DNA of 36,176 nucleotides, from contig JARKNV010000005.1 in assembly GCA_029976065.1 (NCBI GenBank), positions 1-36,176 on the forward strand. The letters are read 5' to 3'. Positions 9,231 to 16,151 of the stretch are shown here, in pieces. The notes beneath the pieces were generated by a model. The model saw only the letters and a list, made by a program, of their open reading frames with translations. It did no database searches and was not told the DNA's origin. Within the stretch, counting starts at the first letter, position 1; every line of letters starts with the position of its first letter. The position numbers and the translations under genes are program-made. The DNA comes from Selenomonadales bacterium (GTDB lineage Bacteria > Bacillota > Negativicutes > Sporomusales > UBA7701).

Positions 9231-9554
9231 ATGGACAGCGCAAACATAACCGTGAAGGTTTTCCGCTTCGATCCTTCCGTTGACAAGCAGCCCCGCTACG
9301 AAAACTATAAGGTACCTTTTCAGACCGGGATGAGCGCTATGGATGCCCTGGACTACATTTACCAGAACCTCGACAGCACGCTCGCCTACTATGACCATGC
9401 CGGATGCGCCCTGGGGATATGCGGGCGCTGTACCGGCAGGATCAACGGCAACCCCGGCCTGCTGTGCCAGACGATAATCGCTGGCGACGTCACGATTGAG
9501 CCGCTGTCGACGGCGGACGTGCTCAAGGACCTCGTCGTAAAGGCCAGGCAATAG
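9231..9554 (+). CDS. Small 2Fe-2S protein resembling the N-terminal domain of SdhB/FrdB
   Basis: The 107-aa protein matches the plant-type ferredoxin half of succinate dehydrogenase/fumarate reductase iron-sulfur subunits: N-terminal 'VKVFRFDPSVDKQPRYENYKV' style strands, then the cluster ligands Cys59, Cys64, Cys67 and Cys79 (C-ALGI-C-GR-C ... C). It ends where normal SdhB proteins continue into a C-terminal domain with [4Fe-4S] and [3Fe-4S] clusters; that domain is absent, and no frameshifted remnant is visible before the next gene. It lies 18 bases after the flavoprotein gene, so it is the likely electron partner of that enzyme. Start supported by GAAGAAGGTGAGG upstream. Confidence 0.87.
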   Translation: MDSANITVKVFRFDPSVDKQPRYENYKVPFQTGMSAMDALDYIYQNLDSTLAYYDHAGCALGICGRCTGRINGNPGLLCQTIIAGDVTIEPLSTADVLKDLVVKARQ

Positions 9555-9563
9555 GGGGACATC

Positions 9564-10019
9564 ATGATTAAAAGCACCGAAGAACCTTGCGTGAAATTTG
9601 CCAAACTGCTAGCGCTGCTACACTACCACATGGCGAACGAAATGATCGAACAACTGGGTGAGGAGAGGGGTACCGCGGCCGTACTGGCCGCCATCCGTAA
9701 ATTCGGTCAAGCCCGGGTGGAGAACATGCAGGCAGAGGCCAGGGAACGCGGTCTTGACCCCGACGCATACGAGACATACAAGATAGTGCGGGAAATGCCG
9801 GCCACCGGCTGGGTTACCGACCCGCAGAACCCTGCAGTCATTACGCACTGCCCGATGGCGGAAATATGGGATGAGTATGGTGACGCCGGCCACAAGCTCG
9901 GATATTTATACTGCTCAATCGACCATGTATTATTGGACGCCTTCGGGATGAAACTTGACCGACCAATGTGTAAAGGCAGAGGGGATGCAATCTGCGACTT
10001 TTGCATTAAGCCCAGGTAG
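9564..10019 (+). CDS. L-2-amino-thiazoline-4-carboxylic acid (ATC) hydrolase family protein
   Basis: The 151-aa protein has the pattern I associate with the ATC-hydrolase family (PF14196-like): an N-terminal helical region with 'MIEQLGEERGTAAVLAAIRK', then 'THCPMAEIWDEYG', then 'YCSIDHVLLDAFG' and a C-terminal cysteine-containing 'MCKGRGDAICDFCIKPR'. Named members open the thiazoline ring of ATC, but most members are uncharacterised, and the fold may be used on other substrates. It starts 9 bases after the 2Fe-2S gene and ends the operon before a strong terminator. The four C-terminal cysteines and histidines might bind metal; this is inference. Family call from memory of the motif layout, moderately sure. 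Confidence 0.7.
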   Translation: MIKSTEEPCVKFAKLLALLHYHMANEMIEQLGEERGTAAVLAAIRKFGQARVENMQAEARERGLDPDAYETYKIVREMPATGWVTDPQNPAVITHCPMAEIWDEYGDAGHKLGYLYCSIDHVLLDAFGMKLDRPMCKGRGDAICDFCIKPR

Positions 10020-10084
10020 TCTGGTTAGAGAGAGATGACAGTCGCACGTATTATTGCTGAGCACAACCTGCCTGGGGAAGTGAC

Positions 10085-10124
10085 ATAAAAGAGTTTTTTG
10101 CCGAATGGCAAAAAACTCTTTTAT
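10085..10124. terminator. Bidirectional intrinsic terminator
   Basis: An 18-bp perfect inverted repeat runs from 10085 to 10124 with loop GAAT (10103-10106). Its ends are A/T-rich, so each strand reads a stem followed by a T-tract (ACTCTTTTAT on +, the same sequence on -). It lies between the convergent ATC-hydrolase gene and the small minus-strand gene and can end both transcripts. Confidence 0.9.
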
Positions 10125-10167
10125 TGCTTACAGCTTCATATTGCTTTCAGGTAGTGCTGATCGGCGG

Positions 10168-10401
10168 TTAAAAATTACGCATTTTGATTTCCTGCATCAG
10201 TGCCAGGGACTCGCGGATTATGGTCAGATTTTCGGTGAGGGAGCTGAGGACATGGGCGGTCCAATCCGGGTCGTCCGATTGCTGGGCTTCCCGCAGCAGG
10301 TTGCGGGTTACGGAAAGCGCATCGTACAAAGTTTCCTCAAGCTCCTCTTCGGTCGTTAGCGTGCAGAGCATCGACAGTCGCATGCTTTGCTCGTACATCA
10401 T
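10168..10401 (-). CDS. Small helical protein of unknown function (paralogue of 26051-26350)
   Basis: The 77-aa acidic, helix-rich protein has no signal peptide or membrane segment. The core is ELEETLYDALSVTRNLLREA followed by SSLTENLTIIRESLALM. The same spaced motifs, VTR-[ND]-x2-REA and SLT-x-NL-x4-E-x-L, occur in the protein at 26051-26350, so the two are probable paralogues. The start is supported by GGAGGAAC just upstream on the minus strand. It is monocistronic, with a structured leader and attenuator-like terminator upstream (10494-10671) and a terminator downstream. I do not recognise the family; a two-helix adaptor or dimerising protein is all that can be suggested. Confidence 0.75.
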   Translation of the reverse strand: MMYEQSMRLSMLCTLTTEEELEETLYDALSVTRNLLREAQQSDDPDWTAHVLSSLTENLTIIRESLALMQEIKMRNF

Positions 10402-10493
10402 CGGTTGTTCCTCCGATCTTGCTGAATTTTAACGGAACCGGGACGTCATAAGGGTGCCCTGGTTTTGACAACCGGCATTTACTGTCCAATATA

Positions 10494-10532
10494 AAATGCC
10501 AAGCCCCGATTTTCGGAAGGGGCTTGGCATTT
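10494..10532 (-). terminator. Intrinsic terminator in leader 1 (attenuator candidate)
   Basis: A 14-bp perfect stem (10494-10507 with 10519-10532) is followed on the minus strand by TTTATATTGG. It lies between the 94-nt structured element and the small gene, which is the layout of a transcription-attenuating riboswitch. The stem core, TGCCAAGCC with GGCTTGGCA, is identical to that of the terminator in leader 2 (26416-26449). Confidence 0.85.
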
Positions 10533-10577
10533 TTGCGCAAACGCCAACAAGCAAGCGCTGTGTTGCGCCGCCTTGAA

Positions 10578-10671
10578 CTCCTTTCCGAAGGGGAAGCATG
10601 GCGGTTTCCCGCCATACCGCGGCCGGTTACCATGCCTCGTGAAAGAGGGTTAGGTAAATCGGCTTAGGGAG
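10578..10671 (-). ncRNA. Structured leader RNA 1, candidate riboswitch aptamer (94 nt)
   Basis: On the minus strand this segment folds as a closed multibranch structure. The outer stem pairs 10668-10671 with 10578-10581 (CTCC/GGAG). Inner stems pair 10653-10657 with 10627-10631 (with an apical GAGG/CCTC hairpin), 10617-10619 with 10624-10626, 10598-10604 with 10609-10615 (7 bp closed by GAAA), and 10583-10586 with 10592-10595. A second copy of the same length and layout lies at 26506-26599, with compensatory changes in two stems. It does not match any riboswitch consensus I can recall (cobalamin, TPP, FMN, SAM, c-di-GMP, c-di-AMP, Moco, guanidine, Mg, Mn, NiCo, ZTP, THF). Ligand unknown. Confidence 0.75.
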
Positions 10672-10700
10672 TTTCGCCGTATGTTTTTTATCTCAAGAAA

Positions 10701-10729
10701 ATTTTACATGATGCCCAACCAATTTGCAA
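10701..10729 (-). promoter_or_regulatory. Sigma-70-type promoter for leader 1 and the small gene
   Basis: On the minus strand TTGCAA (10729-10724) is separated by exactly 17 nt from TAAAAT (10706-10701). Transcription would start near 10694, about 23 nt before the structured leader element. The match and spacing are good. Confidence 0.65.
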
Positions 10730-10743
10730 CATAAACAAATTAA

Positions 10744-10793
10744 AACAAACATAAAACAATAAATTAATTCATTTATATTGATTTATGTTTGTT
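10744..10793. promoter_or_regulatory. AT-rich inverted repeat with two copies of AACAAACATAAA, candidate operator
   Basis: The left arm AACAAACATAAA (10744-10755) is mirrored by TTTATGTTTGTT (10782-10793), and the similarity extends inward (AACAATA / TATTGAT). A degenerate direct copy, ACATAAACAAAT, is at 10729-10740. The repeat lies between divergent promoters for leader 1 and for the FecB-TonB operon. A third copy of the 12-mer is at 26731-26742, upstream of leader 2. The cognate regulator is unknown. Confidence 0.6.
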
Positions 10794-10806
10794 ATTGTAT
10801 TACGAT
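10778..10806 (+). promoter_or_regulatory. Candidate promoter of the TonB-receptor/ABC uptake operon
   Basis: TTGATT (10778-10783) and TACGAT (10801-10806) are 17 nt apart and lie about 80 bases before the FecB-like gene. The right arm of the inverted repeat overlaps the -35 region and spacer, so a bound regulator could block it. Each hexamer matches the consensus at four of six positions, so this is tentative. Confidence 0.4.
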
Positions 10807-10887
10807 ATTTTCTGAGGAAATAATTCCCACGACAGGAAATCAGGTCATAGGATTCATGGAAGCGTAGCTTGGATTTAGGAGAGGAAT

Positions 10888-11994
10888 ATGAGAGACAAGC
10901 ATATTGTCTGGATATTGGTTATTATTTTTTCGTTGGCGGTAATGGCCGGCTGCGGTCGGCAAACTGACGCGCCGGCGGATAGACAGACGGGTGTGCCGGG
11001 CGGAAGGGTAATTACCGACATGGCGGGGCGGCAGGTGACGCTGCCGCCGGTAGTAAACAAGGTTTACTCGGCCTCGCCGGTAGCGACGGTGTTGCTGTAT
11101 ACCATCGACCCCGAGGTGCTGGCCAGTTGGAGCTATTATATGGCTTCGGACGAAACCCGCTTCATTTTGCCCAAATACCGCGATCTTCCGGTGGTCGAGA
11201 ATTGGACGGGGAGGGATTCTCCCGGCAATATCGAGGCGGTTTTGAAGCTCAAGCCGGACGTGATTTTCGTTATGGCGGATCTTACGCCGGCCAACAGGGC
11301 GCTGGCCGACGAGATGCAGCAGTTGATAAAAATACCGGTTGTCGTGCTCGACAGAGCCACCGACAAGATGGAACAGGCGTACCTGCTCGCCGGCAGCGTG
11401 CTGGGGCGCGAACGGCGGGCGGCGGAACTGGCGGCCTACGCCCGGGATACGATCAGCGGCATAACGGGGAAAAAAGCGCTATTGGCTGGCCGCCAGCCGG
11501 TGTCGGTTTACTACGCCGAGGGGCGCAGGGGACTGGAGACCGAGCCGCGGGGCTCTTGGCACGCGGAGGTCATCGAGTTCGTCGGCGGGGTCAACGTGGC
11601 CAGTGCGGACATCCCGAGCGGCGGGAAGCTGGGCCGCAGCCCGGTGTCGCTGGAGCAGGTGCTGCTGTGGGATCCTGAGGTGATTTTGATCGGCTATTTC
11701 CGCGATGGGGAAAGCAGCAGTTTCCCGCAGATAGCGGGCGACGAGGAATGGCGGAATGTCAGGGCCGTCCGCGGCCGCCGCGTGTACGAAATCCCCAATC
11801 ATCCCTTCAACTGGTTCGACCGGCCGCCGTCGGTGAACCGCCTGATCGGCATCAAGTGGGTGGCAAACCTGCTGTATCCCGATATCTATCCCTGCGATCT
11901 GCGGGCCGAAGTTCAGCGGTTCTATTCCCTGTTTTACCACTACCGGCTTTCTGAACAGGAGACCGACGAGCTTTTGCGGCGGGCGCAAAGATAG
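10888..11994 (+). CDS. FecB/BtuF-type ABC transporter substrate-binding lipoprotein
   Basis: The 368-aa protein is a type II (Peripla_BP_2) binding protein of the kind that carries siderophores, haem, cobalamin or, in the MolA branch, molybdate and tungstate. It has a lipoprotein signal (SLAVMAGC, Cys22). The mature part starts 'GRVITDMAGRQVTLPPVVNKV', and has 'NIEAVLKLKPDVIFV' and 'SVYYAEGRRGLETEPRGSWHAEVIEFVGG' further on. The C-terminal FNWFDRPPSVNRLIGIKW segment is distinctive. The ATG follows AGGAGAGG. It is the first gene of a cluster with a TonB receptor, FecCD permease and FecE ATPase and is the periplasmic carrier of that system. The ligand cannot be assigned from sequence alone. Confidence 0.9.
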   Translation: MRDKHIVWILVIIFSLAVMAGCGRQTDAPADRQTGVPGGRVITDMAGRQVTLPPVVNKVYSASPVATVLLYTIDPEVLASWSYYMASDETRFILPKYRDLPVVENWTGRDSPGNIEAVLKLKPDVIFVMADLTPANRALADEMQQLIKIPVVVLDRATDKMEQAYLLAGSVLGRERRAAELAAYARDTISGITGKKALLAGRQPVSVYYAEGRRGLETEPRGSWHAEVIEFVGGVNVASADIPSGGKLGRSPVSLEQVLLWDPEVILIGYFRDGESSSFPQIAGDEEWRNVRAVRGRRVYEIPNHPFNWFDRPPSVNRLIGIKWVANLLYPDIYPCDLRAEVQRFYSLFYHYRLSEQETDELLRRAQR

Positions 11995-12075
11995 CGAGTT
12001 CCGGATTCCGAAAGAGAGGAGGCAAACGCAAAGTTTCCGGGTTCAGCGTGATACTCTGATTTAAGGAGGGAAGAA

Positions 12076-14091
12076 ATGGGCGGGAAATACATCCGCGTAC
12101 TGGCAGCCGGTCTTTGTTTGTTTATGCTGGCGCCAGAATTAGTGTGGGCGGCCGAAGCCGGTGCGCCCAGGGACGACACAATCCTTAAAGAGGTGGTGGT
12201 CACGGCGGTGCCGCTGGACAAGTACCTTGTCACGACCAGCGTGATTACCGCCAAGGACATCGAGGCCAAGGGGGCGCACACCGTGGCGGAGGCGCTGCGG
12301 GACGTTCCCGGGTTGTTTTTGCACCGGGGCAAGAAGAACGCCAACCAGGTGGAGATTCGCGGCAGCAGTCTGACTTATGCCAAGATCTACGTCGACGGCA
12401 TATTCGTCAATCCCTTTTCCAAGGCGAGCGGTTCGGATGCCGTGGATTTGGACATGTTCCCCACGGGCAGCATCGCCAAGATCGAAGTGATTAAGGGGCC
12501 GGCGCCCGTCGCCTACGGGATGGATGCCATCGGCGGCATTATTCTCATTACAACCAAAAACGGCAATGAGTTCAAAGGCGGCAACCTTTCCGTCTACGGC
12601 GGCTCGTTCGGCACTTTAAACGGGTCCGCTTATTACGGCGGCGGCGACAGCAAGTTCAATTACTACGTGACCGCCGGCGCGGAAAACAGCGACGGTTTCG
12701 TGACCAACGCCTTCAGAAACAGCAAGAGCTTCCGGACGAAACTGAATTGGCAGAACGGCGACAAAGAGTCTTTCACCTTTATCGGCGGATATTCGCTGAC
12801 CGACAAAGGCTGCCTGAACGCCAGCGATCCCGTAACAGGCGAGTTCCGGAACAATACTTCCGGCTTCTGGCCGGGGCTGCCCAACTGGCAGTTCAAGGAC
12901 TGGGAGAAGGTCGACCTGTCGCTGGATTACGCCAGGAAGGTCAACGATAAACTGGATTATACCCTGAAAGTGTACCGCCATACGGAGAATCAGGATCTGT
13001 GGGCCGACGGGCGGGGCTATATCGCGACGCCAGGTGTTGTGCTGGTGGGCGGCGTTTTCCGCAATGCTTCCCGCGGCTACAGCACGCTGCGCTGGAACGC
13101 GAGCTATTGGAAAGCGTCGATCAACGGCGTGGAACTGCAAAGCAACTGGAAGGTCAGCGCCGCGCACACCCTGACGTACGGGGTGACCTACAGCGATCTC
13201 GACTGGCGGTCGTCGGCCTCATTATCCGCTAACGACCCCTACAATCCCGACAGCTACCGATGGGACCTGTATAACAACAAGCGCTATGGCTACTACCTGC
13301 AGGACAACATTCTGATGGGCGAAAAGGTGACCGTGACGCTCGGCGTGCGGCACGACCGGAACGAGCTGAAATACAACAACGGCCAGAACCAGAAAGGGTC
13401 GGCCACCGTTCCGTCCGCCAACTTCGTCTATCGGCTGGACGACAGCAACACGATGCGGGTATCGTACGGCGAGACCTTCAGCTTTCCGAAGATCTCCGAG
13501 ATTTTTTCCACCACTACCAACCTCGATCTGAAGCCGGAAAAAGCGAAGAACTACGAACTGGGCTTCAAGCATAAGTTCGATGCGACACTGACGGGCGATA
13601 TCGCTATCTTCCAGAACGACATCACCGACAAGATCGCCCGCGACCCGGCCGACAACACCAGGTACATCAATATCAACCGCGCGAAGATCAAAGGCGCGGA
13701 GTTGGAGCTCAACAAGAAATTTTCGGCGCGGTGGGACGGCTTCCTCAACTATACCCGGCTGATTACCGCCAGCATCGATAATAACGGCGCGGTCACCGAG
13801 CTGCAGAACAACCCGCGGAACATGATCAATTATGGGGTGACTTACCATGCCGACAAGGGCTATGAAATGAGCCTCGTCGGCCACTGGGTCAGCAACCGGT
13901 TCACCAACGACCCCCTGTATTCGCAGCTCCCCTCTTACCATGTCGTCGATTTCCGGATCAAGCGGATAATCAACGAGAAATACGACTGGTACGTATCGGC
14001 ATACAACATTTTCAACAAGCAGTATCAGGACGAGCTGTACTACTACGCTCCCGGCCGGTCGGTCATGGTGGGCGTGAACTGCAAGTTTTAA
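12076..14091 (+). CDS. TonB-dependent outer-membrane receptor
   Basis: The 671-aa protein has a signal peptide (residues 1-25, ending VWA), a TonB box (TILKEVVVTAVP, about residues 35-46), and a plug domain: TTSVITAKDIEAKGAHTVAE, ALRDVPGLFL, VEIRGSS, YVDG, IEVIKGPAPVAYGMDAIGGI. A barrel of alternating hydrophobic strands follows, ending in aromatic phenylalanine (VGVNCKF). It is on the short side for siderophore receptors and like those for cobalamin or small metal complexes. AAGGAGGG precedes the ATG. Its presence with TonB, ExbB and ExbD shows a two-membrane cell envelope. It would bring the ligand into the periplasm for the binding protein encoded just upstream. Confidence 0.95.
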   Translation: MGGKYIRVLAAGLCLFMLAPELVWAAEAGAPRDDTILKEVVVTAVPLDKYLVTTSVITAKDIEAKGAHTVAEALRDVPGLFLHRGKKNANQVEIRGSSLTYAKIYVDGIFVNPFSKASGSDAVDLDMFPTGSIAKIEVIKGPAPVAYGMDAIGGIILITTKNGNEFKGGNLSVYGGSFGTLNGSAYYGGGDSKFNYYVTAGAENSDGFVTNAFRNSKSFRTKLNWQNGDKESFTFIGGYSLTDKGCLNASDPVTGEFRNNTSGFWPGLPNWQFKDWEKVDLSLDYARKVNDKLDYTLKVYRHTENQDLWADGRGYIATPGVVLVGGVFRNASRGYSTLRWNASYWKASINGVELQSNWKVSAAHTLTYGVTYSDLDWRSSASLSANDPYNPDSYRWDLYNNKRYGYYLQDNILMGEKVTVTLGVRHDRNELKYNNGQNQKGSATVPSANFVYRLDDSNTMRVSYGETFSFPKISEIFSTTTNLDLKPEKAKNYELGFKHKFDATLTGDIAIFQNDITDKIARDPADNTRYININRAKIKGAELELNKKFSARWDGFLNYTRLITASIDNNGAVTELQNNPRNMINYGVTYHADKGYEMSLVGHWVSNRFTNDPLYSQLPSYHVVDFRIKRIINEKYDWYVSAYNIFNKQYQDELYYYAPGRSVMVGVNCKF

Positions 14092-14108
14092 CAGGGGACG
14101 GCTTCTGT

Positions 14109-14143
14109 CGGCCCGGTCCGGGGCATGCACCCGGTCCGGGCCG
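14109..14143. other. Strong GC-rich hairpin after the receptor gene
   Basis: CGGCCCGGTCCGGG and CCCGGTCCGGGCCG form a nearly perfect inverted repeat (one central mismatch) around a GCATGC-containing loop, 18 bases after the receptor stop. There is no T-tract. It may stabilise or partly end the upstream mRNA, lowering expression of the following genes relative to the receptor. Confidence 0.55.
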
Positions 14144-14191
14144 TCGGCGGCCCCTGGCGGACGAGGGACAACTTTGCGCGGGGGTGATCGC

Positions 14192-14815
14192 TTGCGTCAA
14201 CCATTGCGGGTAGTATTCCTGGCGTTGCTGCTGGTCTGCTTGGCGATGCCGGCCAGGGGAGGCTTCGCCGCGACGGGGCAGACCGCCGTCGACGTGCACG
14301 CTCAGACCATCGCGGAATGCACCGTGGCAATCGCCGCCAATCCTGGCGATGCAGTCGCCTATCACCGGCGCGGCCTGGCGCACTTCGCCCGGAAAGAGTA
14401 TGACCTGGCGCTCGGAGACTACAACCGGGCGATCGAGATGAATCCCGATTCACCGGTGGCCTATTTGCACCGTGGCTATCTGTTGGAAAAGACGGGTCAG
14501 GCGGAAGCGGCGATCGAAGATTACAGTCGGTCGGCGGCCAGCGACCCTTGCTATGTGGTCGCTTACGACCACCGGGCATTTATGTATAACAAGACCGATC
14601 GGCCAGAGCTGGCGCTCAGAGACTGCGAGACGGCGCTGGCGCTGAGCCCGCACTACGTGCCGTCATACCTGAACAAGGGCACTTCATACGAAAAGCTCGG
14701 TTTACCACAGGAAGCAATCGAAACGTACCGGGCGCTGCTGACGATTTTAGCGCCGGACGATCATCACGCGAAAGAAGCCCAGAGGCGCATCCGCGCGCTG
14801 GGCGGGACGATATAA
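14192..14815 (+). CDS. Exported tetratricopeptide repeat (TPR) protein
   Basis: The 207-aa protein has a signal peptide (MRQPLRVVFLALLLVCLAMPARGGFA) and then about four TPR units. Recognisable units are AVAYHRRGLAHFARKEYDLA, AYLHRGYLLEKTGQAEAAIE, AYDHRAFMYNKTDRPELAL and SYLNKGTSYEKLGLPQEAIE, each followed by the D/E-x-A-L-x-x-P linker. TPRs bind other proteins, so this is probably a periplasmic scaffold. I chose the TTG at 14192, which follows GGGGGTGA at 14179-14186; an upstream TTG at 14174 would place charged residues before the signal peptide. It lies between the receptor and the phosphatase-like gene, so it may hold components of the uptake system together. Confidence 0.82.
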   Translation: MRQPLRVVFLALLLVCLAMPARGGFAATGQTAVDVHAQTIAECTVAIAANPGDAVAYHRRGLAHFARKEYDLALGDYNRAIEMNPDSPVAYLHRGYLLEKTGQAEAAIEDYSRSAASDPCYVVAYDHRAFMYNKTDRPELALRDCETALALSPHYVPSYLNKGTSYEKLGLPQEAIETYRALLTILAPDDHHAKEAQRRIRALGGTI

Positions 14816-14859
14816 AGACAGGCCGCGGATGATGTTGCGGCGATGGCGGGGGGAGAACT

Positions 14860-16137
14860 TTGTCCGGATTTAAACGGTTCGTCCACGGCTGGCTGATAGC
14901 CGCGCTGGTCGCGGCCCTGTCGGCCGGCATAGTGCCGGCGATAGCTTTAGCGGCGCTGCCGGCGGCGCCGGCCATGCCGCAGCATGTTACCCTGACCTGG
15001 GCGGGCGATCCCCGCACCACGCAGACGATTGCCTGGAAGACTCCCGTTCCCTGTGCGGGCGGCCAGGTGCAATACGCCGAGGCGGCGGCGGGAGGAGGGT
15101 TACCGGGAAACGCCGCCATGGTCACCGCCCAGGCGGAGCCTCTCCTGACCGAAGGCGGGAACATGATGCTCCATACGGCGACGCTGACCGGCCTCAAGCC
15201 GGGCACGCGCTACCTTTATCGCGTGGGAGGCGGCTCCGGGTGGAGCGAACCGCGCAGCTTCACGACAGCCGCGGAGAAGATTTCCGGCTTCAAGTTTCTC
15301 GTTTTCGGCGATACCCAAAGCGACCGTTACGATGCCTGGCGGGCGGTTCTCCGGCAGGCGTTCGCCGCCAATCCTGACGCGGCTTTTTTGACTGTTGTGG
15401 GCGATCTGGTGGAGGCCGGGCAGGATTATGACCAATGGGACGCCTGGTTCAACGCCGCTCACGAGGTTCTCGGCGTCATTCCCGTTATGCCGCTGACCGG
15501 CAACCACGAAAATTATACGCCGCTGTGGGGCGAGCGCTCGCCGCCGACGCTGTTCATCGCCCAGTTCAGGCTGCCCGGCAATGGTCCGGCGGGGCTGAAG
15601 GGCCAGGTGTATTCGTTCGACTACGGGGAAGTTCATTTCGTGATGCTGGACAGCCAGGCGCGGGAAGAGGCGCGCTTCGTGCCGGATATGCTGGAACGGC
15701 AGAAAGCCTGGCTGGAGAAAGATCTGGCGGCCACCGACAAAAAGTGGAAAGTGGTGTTTTTCCATAAGCCGCCTTACCACAGCAAGGCGGTCCGCGGCAA
15801 TGACGACGTCCGGACGGCGTTCGTCCCCGTCCTCGACCGCTATCATGCCGATGTCGTCTTCAACGGCCACGAGCACGTGTATGCGCGCACGTATCCCCTC
15901 CGCGACAGTGCCGTGGCGTACGAACCGGCCGCAGGGACGGTGTACGTCACGACCGGCCGCGCCGGTGCCAAAGTGCACGGAAATATGCATGCCAACGACT
16001 GGCACGAGGTCTATTACAACCCCGAGGACGAACCGAACTATCTTGTCGTTAAAGTGACGAACCGGCGCCTGGCGGTCGAGGTGTACAAGCTTAGCGGCGC
16101 CCTGATCGACTCCTGGCAGATCGAAAAAGGACAATAA
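14860..16137 (+). CDS. Exported purple-acid-phosphatase-like metallophosphoesterase
   Basis: The 425-aa protein has a signal peptide (cleavage near residues 30-35), an N-terminal fibronectin-III-like domain (PQHVTLTWAGDPRTTQTIAW ... GTRYLYRVGG ... SFTTA, about residues 40-140), and a calcineurin-like domain. Metal-binding motifs are in order: FGDTQSDRYD, VVGDLVEAGQDYDQWD, LTGNHENY, FFHKPPYHS and FNGHEHVYARTYP, the last being the GHxH motif. The family hydrolyses phosphomonoesters or diesters with a two-metal centre outside the cytoplasm. TTG start with GGGGGGAG at 14848-14855. No Pho box was seen in front of it. In this cluster it might remove phosphate from a ligand or be regulated by metal; that is inference. 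Confidence 0.87.
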   Translation: MSGFKRFVHGWLIAALVAALSAGIVPAIALAALPAAPAMPQHVTLTWAGDPRTTQTIAWKTPVPCAGGQVQYAEAAAGGGLPGNAAMVTAQAEPLLTEGGNMMLHTATLTGLKPGTRYLYRVGGGSGWSEPRSFTTAAEKISGFKFLVFGDTQSDRYDAWRAVLRQAFAANPDAAFLTVVGDLVEAGQDYDQWDAWFNAAHEVLGVIPVMPLTGNHENYTPLWGERSPPTLFIAQFRLPGNGPAGLKGQVYSFDYGEVHFVMLDSQAREEARFVPDMLERQKAWLEKDLAATDKKWKVVFFHKPPYHSKAVRGNDDVRTAFVPVLDRYHADVVFNGHEHVYARTYPLRDSAVAYEPAAGTVYVTTGRAGAKVHGNMHANDWHEVYYNPEDEPNYLVVKVTNRRLAVEVYKLSGALIDSWQIEKGQ

Positions 16138-16151
16138 GCGGGGTATTGGCG

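Noticed and set aside
7665..9551. 628-codon minus-strand open frame opposite the flavoprotein and 2Fe-2S genes
   Set aside because: It spans two well-supported + strand genes and has low-complexity, histidine- and valine-rich composition typical of antisense translation.
10184..10432. Plus-strand open frame over the small gene at 10168-10401
   Set aside because: The minus-strand frame has a ribosome binding site, a leader and a paralogue; the + frame has none of these.
10337..10633. Minus-strand open frame through leader 1 and its terminator
   Set aside because: It runs through the structured RNA and overlaps the small gene's start in another frame; no counterpart frame exists in leader 2.
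10578..10671. Assignment of the leaders to a known riboswitch (c-di-GMP, c-di-AMP, Moco, cobalamin, NiCo)
   Set aside because: The conserved core sequences of these classes, as far as I recall them, are absent from both copies. This must still be tested against Rfam.
10744..10793. Fur box or ModE site for the AT-rich inverted repeat
   Set aside because: It does not fit GATAATGATAATCATTATC or the CGTTATATA-type ModE half sites; the motif is left unnamed.
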